From: Quillaja saponaria
Lineage: Eukaryota; Streptophyta; Magnoliopsida; Fabales; Quillajaceae
Direction of reading: 5' to 3'
NCBI GenBank assembly: GCA_029379385.1
Contig: CM055612.1
Span: 15,190,001 to 15,254,000 of the forward strand
DNA length: 64,000 bases
The notes under the pieces are model-generated. The model searched no databases. It saw only the letters and a program-made list of their open reading frames with translations, and had not been told where the DNA came from. The translations under genes were made by a program, and so were the position numbers. This document shows positions 33,173-43,142 of this stretch, one piece after another. Positions within the stretch are counted from its first letter, which is position 1, and the number at the start of each line of letters is the position of its first letter.

Positions 33173-34735
33173 CTCAAGTGGTTAAAGTATTTTCATGGAA
33201 TTAGTATTAGTTGATATTGATTAGTTATAAAATTATTTCAAGATTTGGAAAGTGAGTGAAATGAAATCTTGGAAGCTGGTATTGAAACTTTTTAGTGTGA
33301 TTTCTTGATGGTTGTAAGTAATTTAACTAAGTTTAAAATGAGTATGTGAGAAATGCGTATTACAAGAGTGAAGGAAATTGTAAGAACTTGTTAGGAAATA
33401 TATATATATATATATATAGATAAATTGATATAAAGCATAATTATAAAATATGAGTGAAATGTAGAAAGTAAGCTAGATTTATATTGATTTTAATAATATA
33501 TGATCAAGTAAGGAATTAGTTTCCAAATTGTGTATAAGAGTTTAAATATGTACCAATGAGGAATCGTAAATTCAATTATGAATGATTACTTTAATTAATA
33601 TATAAATATATGATTTTCAACTACCGATCGTGTTGAGGATATTTGCGATCTAGACAAACTGACGAACTACACATTTGAGCTTTGTGAGTAAATTATGTGT
33701 ATTTTGGTTGCCAGATAATTATGTGAAATGATTTATGTGAATTTGAGTATTTGAAATATGTTTGCTATTTGAAATTGTTTGCTGTTGATAAGGGCCAATA
33801 AAGTGAAATTTTTTAGAGATGATTTTCATTTCTAAAATTGAAATTCATATGCACCTAGGATATTATGATTTGATATTATGAGATATTCTTATTTTGATAA
33901 GTGTTTTAAAATGAATAGAATGCTTAGTCCTTGTGGGATGAGATTGTGTATGGAGAATTATTTGTTGTGTGGGCACGTAAATACCTGGTGGGGGGAGATA
34001 TTTTTTGTAAGGGACTGAATTAGTCAGTTGGCCCTTTTGTATGCTTTGATTGCTTAGGTTTGGAATAATGAACTATAAATATTTCAATTGATTTATCTAT
34101 TTTGTGGATCATGTGAATCGTGACTTGATAATTGCAAGTACGTATGTGTATTATTGAATTAAGACATAAATTTGGTTATATAAGATTGACTAATTATATG
34201 TGTTATTATGTGTTGATTAATGCTGGTACGCACCCTCAAGGTACATTGTTTGCTCACTGGGTCTTTGTGACTCACACTTTCCTCTATTGTTGTTGTTGTG
34301 TTTTTTTTTTTTGTGGTATAAGGAAAGCAGTGTTCGCCACGTAGGGATTCGTGACTTGCCGACACTGTTGCAACAAGGTATATTTCAGAATCGCATACTT
34401 GAAGCTCAAAGGACTACACTTGCAGTCATTTTAGGCATTCTGTATTATTGTATATATTAGTTTAACTGTGGTTATTGATGTATTGTTTAGAGCCGAGCTT
34501 ATTTGCGTATATTGATATTGTTGTTTATTGGTGACTTGCAACCAGGTTATTTATGTATGTATTATTGGACATGTTCTACTTTATGGGAAATCTATCAAAT
34601 TTTCAGTAAATATTGTGTTTAATAACAAGTCTATGGTTTTATTTTAATTCAATAATGTTTTTCTTGGTTTCAACTATAAGTGTTCAAGAGTTACTTGTGT
34701 TCAGTAAATGTGAAGTCAAGGTTACGGGGAGTTTA
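33000..34735 (+). mobile_element. Long-LTR family, copy A (3' part only)
   Basis: Shares an ordered series of segments with copy B: GTTGATAAGGGCCAATA (33785 and 37033), CACCTAGGATATT-like text, GTGTGGGCAC/GCGTAAATACC (33969 and 37215), GACTTGCCGA (34352 and 37551) and the CTTGAAG..AAAGGA block. It stops at 34735 where the start of copy B begins, so its last bases are lost. It carries TA microsatellites at 33128-33169 and 33399-33418. The upstream limit is not defined and may reach about 32500. Confidence 0.6.
33128..33169 (+). repeat. TA dinucleotide microsatellite
   Basis: About 20 TA repeats in long-LTR copy A. Confidence 0.9.
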
Positions 34736-35060
34736 TGTTATAACCCGATATTGTAAAGCCAAGTTTTAGATATAATATGTAAATTTTAGTTATAAAACAA
34801 CAACGAAATAAACAAATTAAAGAAATAACAATAAAATTAAACATGTCATAACCTGGTATCGTAATGATACATTTTAGTGATTTTTTTTAATAAATTTTAA
34901 TTATACAAGAAAATTGTGATAACCCAATATATCCTTATTTTATTATCGATGTTTTAATATATGCTTTGGAGTGTCGTACGTAATTTATTAGACATTTGGA
35001 AAAAATTTAAATTAATATATTATACATAGTAATATTAAATGTTATCACCCGACCGATATT
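34736..35060 (+). repeat. Four iterated LTR-start-like modules
   Basis: TGTTATAACCCGATATTG (34736), TGTCATAACCTGGTATCG (34845), TGTGATAACCCAATATAT (34917) and TGTTATCACCCGACCGAT (35039) occur in succession at intervals of 72-122 bases. All are variants of the LTR start of this family. Confidence 0.7.
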
Positions 35061-38038
35061 CTAGTGAGTATTTTAAATTATTGTAATTATGTACCTAATC
35101 AATTTTCATAAAATAAATTAGAAAAGAGAGTAATTGAATATATATATATATAATATTATGAATAATGGTGCACCACCTGATTTACTTTTGATTTTCTTCT
35201 TTCTCTCGTCCTTGCATGGTCTTAGTCCACCGACTTGCTTTTTATCCTTAAGACAGCAACTCAGTTTTTTTTGTTTTTTTGGCTCTTCTTTTCCTCTGTT
35301 TTCTCTTTTCCTTATTGAACCTTCCTGATCCCTTGCTAACCAAACTAGCACCCACTTATCTTGCTTGAGTTGCTGCTCTGTTTTTAGCTACAACCAGCCC
35401 AGCCACTGCTTGCTTTTCCTTCCATCCATGCGTGTCCTCTATTCCAGCCACCACAAAAATCTACAACAAATCTGCAACAATATAGCTGGCTTTGGCACTT
35501 CGGCTTTCATCTGAAGCAACTGGTGATGATAATCCCAATTTCCTGGCTCCATGCTAGATGAATCAGTGTTAAGATCATCTTTGTCATGTTCGACTGAGGC
35601 AGTGTCACATCGATTTTAGGTGCGCTTATTATCTCATTTCTCTTTGGTCTGACTTTCTGTTTTCAATTTTTTTTTTTGCTGGAAATATAGGTGATAGCTA
35701 CGAGCAAGCACATTTAAAGTCTTCATTTTAATTTCATTGCTTTGAATATTTTCAATGAACAAATTTATGGACAGTGCCATCCCCGGCGGTTGAAAGCATA
35801 TGTATTCACGAGCTAAAATAACTATTTTGTCACCTTCCTTGTCAAGAGGGTTTGAAGCTTCGAGGTTGTTATGACTATTTAAGTTTAGCAGGGTGTGGCT
35901 TGTATACAGTACCTATAATAGGTCACATTTGGTCTCTATTTCAAACGTATTATACTCATACGGGTTTAAAAGGTTTAATTTTGTGAATAAACACAGTTAG
36001 TTAGTTGTCATCAATGATGGGTTCAAGCATTTGTTTTGGGCCAAACTAAAACCGTTGTAACCTTTCTTCCTGGGGCTTTTTTTCTTTTTTCTTTGAAGCT
36101 TCAGGGCATTAGATAATTGTTTATTTTTCATAGAGTAAATACATATAGATGGGGATTCCTTGTTAAGATAAACAAGAGAATAATAACGTTGAACTTGACT
36201 AGTCTAAATTAAATTCAATGTTTGGAATATAATTAACATGGAAAGTGAGAGAATTTTGTTGATTTGGGTGGAGGTATATATGTGTATACATACACATACA
36301 TATGAAGTGAAGTAAGAATGACCTTAAGTTGTTGTCAAAAGGCCTAAAAGAAACTAGTGGTAGGATATTGAATAGAAATTGATATATTTAAATATTGGCG
36401 ACTAACTATTAATTAAATTTGACTAGGAAATACAAGAACAAATAGTAAAGGATTAATTGATTTTGAGTAAAAAGTTCATAGGCAAAGGATAAGGAATTGT
36501 TAGTTAGGAAAGGGAATCTTGAAACTTAGTGGGATTGAAATTGGAATCTCATGATCCAAGCACTTGATTAATTCCAAAATATTAACTTAACTTGTAATTA
36601 ATGCTAGAAAAAATGAAGAATGAAGAAAATATGTGTTAATATTGATTTCTTGGTCTGTGTATATAGTATATACATGATATGAAATCAAGTTTCGTACAAG
36701 GTATTTGTGAAAATACCCAGGCAAAATTAGTTTCAAAAGATACATATAAGTTAATATATAAGCTTAGTAATTCAAGAACTAGAACAATAACATTTAAAAA
36801 CTAAGTATTATTTGGAAATATGAATTTCAGTTCCGAATCCTAATGCGGACTTGATGAGACGATTGAACGCAAGTATAAGTGACGAATGAAATAGGTTAAA
36901 AATGAGTGGTTTATTGTTGCTTTTAGGGTCTAGATTATTATGTTCAATTGTATATGTATTTAAATAAATATGCTAGTGTAATATTTTAGTGAGTTAGTTG
37001 AATCATTCTTGTTTGAAATTGTCTGTGGTTGATAAGGGCCAATACATGGAAGTTTTTTTTTTTAGAAATGATTTTTATCTCGAAAATCAAGATCCAAGTG
37101 AACCTAGGATATTCTGATTTAAAATCATGAGAAATTTTGATTATGATAAATGTTTTTTTAAATTGAGTGCTTAGCTTCAGTGGGATGGAATGTGAACGGA
37201 GATCAATTTGTTGTGTGGGCGCATAAATGACCGGTAGGGGTGATAATATTGTGCGGGGCTGGGTTACTCATTGGCCATTCAATTGCTTTGTTTGATATTA
37301 TTGCTCTGATTAATTTGTGATCTTGTGTTTCATGTAAATTGTGAATTTATGACGATTATAATGTATACGTGTAATGTGAATTAAGGTATGATCAATGTTA
37401 CATAAGGTTATTATATGTTTGTATTGAGTGATGGTAGTACTTTTTGGGTACGATTTTTCACTTGTGGAGTCTATAGGAGTCACCCCTCTTTGTGGATTTT
37501 TTTTTTTTTTAGTAACAGGAGTTTAGTACATGGCATCTTCGAGCTTGTGACTTGCCGATTAAGTACAGCAAGGTAATTCCAGGATCTCAGACTTGAAGTT
37601 AAAGGATAAAAGTTTGCAACCACACTAGAACTGTGAGGGTTATCTAATTTCGAATGATGTAAGTGTCTAGTTAATTGTTTTGTTTATAATGTGGATAAAG
37701 TAGAGCTCCTTATTATCTTTATGTTATTGTTGTATGAAATCATGAGCATATGTATTTGTATTTTGAGGCATGTTTCGTATTGCAAGTAACCTCTGCCAAA
37801 ATTTTCAGTAACTTATTAATTATTACAGGAAGTAAACTTTTACAGTGAACTTCGGTTTTAGAAAATATATTTTTATTCTTTAGTTGGGTCATGAGTCCGG
37901 TTTGTTACTTTGTTTCGAAGTTAGGGTTACGATGGATTGATTATCCAATCCTCCGGTCAGTCATGCCTCCATAAGGGGTGTGACAATTTGGTTATTTATT
38001 CTTCTGGCCAGTCATACCTTTTATTTAAGGGTGTAACA
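34736..38038 (+). mobile_element. Long-LTR family, copy B
   Basis: Starts TGTTATAACCCGATATTG at 34736 and ends GGGGTGTGACA at 37984; a second, similar end GGGTGTAACA at 38038 follows a duplicated terminus. The inverted copies at 48853-51755 and 60141-63902 have comparable ends. The 35160-36060 part holds CT-rich text that looks like a transcribed leader. Length about 3.2-3.3 kb without any coding frame. I infer a very long LTR of an unassigned, perhaps chromovirus (Tekay/Del-like), family. Confidence 0.55.
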
Positions 38039-38039
38039 A

Positions 38040-38560
38040 GTACTTAGTTTTTAAACTATTAACTCAATTTTGTCCTGTGAGCTCGTCTATAGGCTCTTTC
38101 TACTTTTATTTTCTTAAATTTATAATTGTTTTTTTTTTAATTTTTATTTAAATTTGTCCATTTGGTTTTGAGAATTTTACCAATTGATCAGTTTATATCA
38201 ATTTTTTAAATTTTACATAAAATTGAACAACCGGCAAATTCATTTTTGAAACTTGTCAACTAACATAAAATTATTTAGTTTTGTTCAAATAATTAGCTTG
38301 TTAGGTTGTTAATTATGTTCTCAAATCTCAAGAAAGAAAAAGGTATGAAAACACAGATAAATACTTAAACATGCAAAATTATAGAATTTAATTATTTGAT
38401 AGTTACAAATTACACATTGAATTTTAGAAAAATAAGAAAAAATTCATAAATTGAAAAAGTAAGAAGAAAAACACTATGTGAATAAATAGATTGGTTGTAA
38501 TCAACACTAAATCTAAACAAAAAAGTAACAGTAAATCTTAAAAGTGGAGGTGGAGGGAAT
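38040..38560. other. AT-rich spacer
   Basis: AT-rich, with no gene or element motif recognised between the long LTR and the copia element. Confidence 0.5.
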
Positions 38561-38564
38561 AAGT

Positions 38565-38805
38565 ATATAAAAAAGAAATAAAATATGGATATATATTTGT
38601 AAACTCACTCTTTTTCATCGAGTGTTAGTTGCTCAATTGCTCGTTGTATTTATAGTAAATATATGGAAGGTGTAAACCTTCCCTAGGGATAGCTACAACA
38701 ATTCAAAAGTTCAACAACAACTAAGACTTATATGTATCTTATATTTTTATCCTACCTTTATCATATAGATGTTGATATGCTGGGCTCAAAATCCCATCTT
38801 TATCA
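38565..38805 (-). mobile_element. Copia 3' LTR
   Basis: Starts TGATAAAGATGGGATTTTGA at 38805 after the polypurine tract GAAGGGGAA (38806-38814). It matches the LTR at 42892-43142 through TTTGTAAACTCA, GTATTTAT and ACAACTAAGACTT. The left end is approximate. Confidence 0.7.
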
Positions 38806-38861
38806 TTCCCCTTCAAATGTAGGTGAGCAGCAGAATACACACCAAGCTTGATTCGTAAATC

Positions 38862-39137
38862 TCAAAGTGGACCTTTCACTAATCGCTTGGTAAAAATATC
38901 AGCAAGTTGGGTAGAAGTTTGAGTATAATGTGTAATGAGAGATCCAAGAGCAACTTTCTCTCTAACAAAATGATAATTAAGTTCCACATGTTTCCTACGA
39001 GCATTAAACATCGGATTTACAATCATATGTAAAACACTTAGCTTATCATAGAATAATGTTGGCAGTTTCCAAAAAGGAATTCCTAAGTCACGAAGAATAA
39101 AGCACGTCCATGTTAACTCGGCAGCTGCATAGGCCAT
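38862..39137 (-). pseudogene. Copia RNase H fragment
   Basis: A 91-codon open stretch reads MAYAAAELTWTCFILRDLGI, then RKHVELNYHFVREKVALGSL, and ends QLADIFTKRLVKGPL. These are the conserved closing motifs of copia RNase H. It is an uninterrupted remnant of a broken polyprotein and not a gene of its own. Confidence 0.85.
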
Positions 39138-39199
39138 AGACCTATACTCCGCTTCAGCATTACTTTTTGCAATTGTAGGTTATTTCTTAACAACCCATG

Positions 39200-40330
39200 A
39201 TATTAAATTTGCTCCTAAATAAACACAATAAACTGTGGTGGACTGCCTAGTAATTGAATAACCTATCCAGTTAGCGTCTGAATAAGCATAAAGTTACAAA
39301 TTATTAATTCTAGATAGATGCAAGCCCAAATCCAAGGTTCCTTTGATGTAACGGAGGATTCACTTAACAAGATGAAGGTGGCCAATATTAGGCTCATGCA
39401 TGAACTTTGCAATTATGTTAACAACATATGACAAGTCTGGACAAGTGCTGTTAAAGACTACAATGCACCCACTAAACTACAAAAAGTAGTAATATCTGTA
39501 AGTGGGATACGTGATTTACCAAAACCATGTGTAACATTCTATGATAGTAGTAATGGGCTTACTAAAGAACATATCTCCTTTAGAAACAATATCATGAGCA
39601 TACATTGTTTCTATGAGGAGAAGTCCTGAAGATGAAGGTTGTACTTCAAAACCAAGAAAATAATTTATCCTTCATTAAGAATTCCTTGCCTAATTGTTGT
39701 ATAAAATGGTCAACAAAACTTGAGTTGTCTCCTATGAGTATAATATCTTCGACTTACATAAGTAAAATGATTATATCATCAGTGTGGTTAAGTACAAATA
39801 ATGAAGGATCGTGACTGCTACAAGAAAAGCCAAAATGAAGAAGCAAAGCATTGAATTGATCAAACTATGCCCTGCGTGCTTACTTTATACCATATAAAGA
39901 ACAAGAAATTTGACAGTCATAGTCCAGGTGGAGTGAATCTTTAAATCCAAGTGGTTGCTCCATATAAACAGGCTCTTTAAGGAACCATTTAAGAAAGCAT
40001 TTTTAACATCCAACAGTCGGATGTTCCATCCATTGGTAAGAGCCACAGTAAGACTAATCCTGATTGTTTGTAGTTTTACAACGGGTAAAAAAGTCTCTTC
40101 AAAATCAACCCTTTCAACTTGAGTGAAACCCTTTGCAATTAATCATGTCTTAAGTCGCTCAACCGAACCATCAGCACATAGCTTTACTTTATAAACCCAT
40201 CGACATCCTACCACATTTTGTTTAGATGATTGTGGTACCAAAGTCTATGTGGAGTTTTGTTCAAATGCAACAAATTCTTCATGCATAGCATCAAGCTAAC
40301 CTTGATGATTTTAAAGCCTCTTTAATAGTT
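39200..40330 (-). pseudogene. Copia reverse transcriptase remnant
   Basis: Broken minus-strand frames include LDAMHEEFVAFEQN (about 40300-40260), NVVGCRWVYKVKL (about 40215-40178), WNIRLLDVKNAFLNGSLKEP (about 40030-39970) and VYMEQPLGFKDS. The catalytic YVDD box is altered to a MXVEDI-like form near 39770. Many stops and frameshifts. Confidence 0.75.
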
Positions 40331-40449
40331 CCAAGTTCACATGAATTGTTTAATTGGTCTATCCCAATGGAGTACAGACATCCTAATCTACTGTCTTTCC
40401 CTAGAAGCTTCTCGTCCTCTGGTTCTTAATAGAAAATCTAAGTGAAAAA

Positions 40450-40740
40450 AATTCAAATACACATGAATTATCATAAATAAATTGATAACTGAGAAGAGAT
40501 TCTTCTTCAAATCAAGAACTAACAACACATTTTCAAGTTGAAAGGTTCCATTTTTGTAAGTTACAATATGAGAGATGCTTAATGATTTTTGATTTCAAAT
40601 AAACACCTTATCAGGACCGTGGTAAATTTTGTAATGAAGATAAAATATATGTATTCCCTATCATATGAAAGTTTGCACCTATATCTGGAATCCACTCTAG
40701 ATCTCGTGGGTCTAATAAAAGAAAATGCTACAAGTGATTG
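40450..40740 (-). pseudogene. Copia protease remnant
   Basis: EWIPDIGANFHMIGNTYI (about 40705-40650) carries the D-x-G-A protease motif of copia elements. It is followed by decayed text ending NSCVFEFF. Reading then passes into RT, without the integrase zinc finger or core, indicating deletion. Confidence 0.7.
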
Positions 40741-40750
40741 AGAAACTTCC

Positions 40751-40919
40751 TATAACACTCCAAGCCCTACTGTCCCAAGTACTTTTAAAAAGTCAACAAC
40801 CCACACCACGTGGGTTAAAATACTAACAAAAAGTACTTGGTAGTTTGTCATTGTGAGTTATAAATAATATAATCATACCTCCCACAATCAATGTAAGACA
40901 CTATTTTTAAGGTATTATA
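40751..40919 (-). repeat. TRIM LTR copy 3 (169 bp)
   Basis: Terminal bases have decayed to TATAATACC at the start and GTTATA at the end, but the interior matches the other two copies. Confidence 0.8.
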
Positions 40920-41173
40920 ATTTCTCCCACTTTCAATGTAAGACACTATTTTTAAGGCCCAATACCAGAATCATGCCTCAGGTGATGTGGGTTTTCGGAG
41001 GCATAGGAGCATGAAAGGCATAGCCCACCATGCTATTGCCACTATTCTCTGAGCCTCCATCATTGCCTTTTCAAGATTCCCTTTATCCCCACTGAATTGA
41101 CGATGAAACAAAGGGTGCACAGTCTGTCCCAGCATGGCCCACACATCACGAGGGATTAATGTTCTGATACCAT

Positions 41174-41339
41174 TGTAACGCCCTAAGTCCAACTGACCCA
41201 AGTACCGAAGAGTTTACAACCCACACATTGAAATGCTAGCTGAAAGTTACTTGGTAGTTAATTTTTGTGGGTTATAAACAATACAATCACACCTCCCATA
41301 GTATATAGGACACTATTTTTTTTTTTTTTGGCTATTACA
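41174..41339 (-). repeat. TRIM LTR copy 2 (166 bp)
   Basis: Minus-strand start TGTAATAGCC at 41339 and end GGGCGTTACA at 41174, flanked by the polypurine tract on one side and the primer site on the other. This is the best preserved of the three. Confidence 0.85.
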
Positions 41340-41589
41340 ATCCCCCACTTAAATCCTAGACGTCTCTGTCAATGCCCAATATTAGAATCCCCCCCTAGGT
41401 GATATGGGTTTCTAGAGGCATTAGCCTATCATAGTCATAGCCCACCATGTTACTACCTCCTCCCTTTAAGTCGTCATCATTGCCTTTTTAGGTTTCCCTC
41501 TCTCCCCACTGAATCGAGGATGGAACAAAGGGTGCACAGCTTGTCCCACTGTGACCTACACATCATGAGGGATTAATGCTCTAATTCTA

Positions 41590-41756
41590 TTGTGATGCTC
41601 CAAGCCTAACTGACCAAAGTTTTAAAGAATTCACAACCTACACCACATGGATTAAAATGCTAGCTCGAAGGTACTTGGTAGTTGATCCTTTTAGGTTATA
41701 AATAATACAATCATACCTCACACAATCATGTGGGATACTATTTTTAAGGTATTACA
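41590..41756 (-). repeat. TRIM LTR copy 1 (166 bp)
   Basis: Minus-strand start TGTAATACCTTAAAAATAGT at 41756, end GGAGCATCACA at 41591. Its last bases lead to a mutated primer-site region. Confidence 0.8.
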
Positions 41757-41761
41757 CTACC

Positions 41762-42340
41762 ACAGATTGGTAAGAATTATTTAAATGATGCCAACACCTA
41801 GCTGCAACATGACCATAATGTCCACAAACTTGACAAGGTGCTTGAGACTAATCTAGTTAAGACCAATAAAAAGGTATAGGAAAACGAGGTTGTTGCTACT
41901 GGCCTCCGACTTGCAGATGAAGAAATAGATTGGATCCTTGCTGGTGTTGACGTCTTTGGTTCTGTACACTGGGTATAGCATTCTTGTTTTGGTGTCATGC
42001 AATTTGATTAAATCCTCTCATTTGAGATTTAAAGTTGTTATTTTGAGTGGAAAAAGAATCATTTCTATTTTGATTGTTCGATGGAGTGTGAGTATTTCGT
42101 GGTTGTTTTCCTCCCTTTCCTTGACTTTGTGTCACATATGCTTGATTATGATTCACATTGCTAGATGTTTGATTAGCAATTCTAGTTTCAAAACCAGTAC
42201 GTGAGAAAATAAACTGTGCATAAGTAGCAAGAAGATCACGTAAAAGAATTTTAGTTGTGAACATATTGTACTTAGCTCCAAGTCCATTCACTATCCAATA
42301 CATTTTATCAATATATGGTACAAGTTATTGAATTGCAAAT
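41762..42340 (-). pseudogene. Copia gag remnant with intact CCHC knuckle
   Basis: The open stretch 42303-41995 contains FTTKILLRDLLATYAQFIFS followed by an N/Q-rich linker, as in copia gag. Further on, CQVCGHYGHVAARCWHHLN (41835 to about 41779) is an intact CX2CX4HX4C zinc knuckle. Frameshifts separate the parts. The TRIM array inserted just beyond the knuckle. Confidence 0.8.
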
Positions 42341-42891
42341 AGTTCATCACAAATTAGCTTAAGTGTTTAGCAAGTGTAGAAGTATCTTTCTTTAATTGGT
42401 GCATATCTTGTAGTAACTACTGCTCCCTGTCCTTTGATGCTTTAGCAAAGGAACTTTTCAAACACTACCATACATTACGACCAAAGTTAAGACCAATCAT
42501 TATTCCAAAACCTCTTCAGAAAGAGTTCCATTTATGAAACTTTTTAGCAACCTATAAGTGGTCTTCCAAGTTGTGTAATCAGGATGTTCAAACCTTTTCA
42601 TCATTTTTGGTGATGAACTGAGAGATAGTATTCACCTCTCCTATAATATGATGGATCAAAGTCAATCCTTCAATCATTGGGATAATTTATTCTTTCCATC
42701 CCAAAAAAATTCTTACAACTAAACTTCACTGAAATTGCACTTGTCATTTATGCTAAAGTGACATAGTTAAGAGTGGACAAAGGAACAAAGGATAAGGATG
42801 GCAATGCCATTAGGGGTAATATAGCTTAGGATGAGAAAGAGAACAAATAGACCTTCATGGTTGAGTCAATCCATGAGAAGCTTAAATACCA

Positions 42892-43142
42892 TATAGAAAA
42901 AAAAAAAAAAAAAAAAAAAAGAACTCTAGATATATATTTGTAAACTCAATCTTTTCATTTATTGACAGCTTGTCATTGTATTTATGGTACATACATGGAT
43001 GATGTAAACCTTCTTTAGGGATAACTACAATAATTCAAAGTTCAACAACAACTAAGACTTTTTTGTATCTTCTGATATGTTCTTATCTTTATCTTATCAC
43101 ATGGTTATTGAAAAGTTGGGTTCAAAATCTCACTTATATTAA
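42892..43142 (-). mobile_element. Copia 5' LTR
   Basis: Matches the 3' LTR at 38565-38805. It starts TAATATAAGTGAGATTTTGA (TG start mutated) at 43142. A 20-base A run near 42901-42920 lies at its inner end beside the degraded primer site. Confidence 0.65.

Larger units (their letters stand above)
40751..41756 (-). mobile_element. Tandem TRIM retrotransposon array (three LTRs, two internal regions)
   Basis: LTRs at 41756-41591 (166 bp), 41339-41174 (166 bp) and 40919-40751 (169 bp) alternate with internal regions of 251 and 254 bp. On the minus strand each LTR starts TGTAATA-like and ends in TTACA or TCACA. The internal region after the middle LTR begins with a tRNA-Met-type primer site TGGTATCAGAAC (41172-41161). 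The one before it ends with the polypurine run AAGTGGGGGAT (41350-41340). Flanking CTTCC (40746-40750) and CTACC (41757-41761) look like a 5-bp target duplication with one mismatch. The 76-codon open stretch 41201-40971 is internal-region text, not a recognised protein. Confidence 0.85.
38565..43142 (-). mobile_element. Decayed Ty1/copia element with a nested TRIM array
   Basis: Minus strand order: 5' LTR (43142 to about 42892), degraded primer site (42891-42880, TGGTATTTAAGC), gag (about 42340-41780), TRIM insertion (41756-40751), protease (about 40740-40450), reverse transcriptase (about 40330-39200), RNase H (39137-38862), polypurine tract and 3' LTR (38805 to about 38565). The protease-before-RT order and the RNase H ending LADIFTKRL are copia hallmarks. 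The text jumps from the protease region to RT, so integrase has been deleted. All frames but short stretches are broken. Confidence 0.85.

Noticed and set aside
35118..35351. Overlapping open frames on both strands in long-LTR copy B
   Set aside because: Composition-driven (CT-rich on one strand, AG-rich on the other) within a non-coding LTR leader.
40971..41201. 76-codon open frame in the TRIM
   Set aside because: It spans the primer site and TRIM interior. TRIMs do not code for proteins and the sister interior at 41340-41590 is not open.
40746..41761. Three-unit satellite
   Set aside because: The alternation of 166-bp LTRs with interiors bearing a primer site and polypurine tract shows a retrotransposon array and not a satellite.
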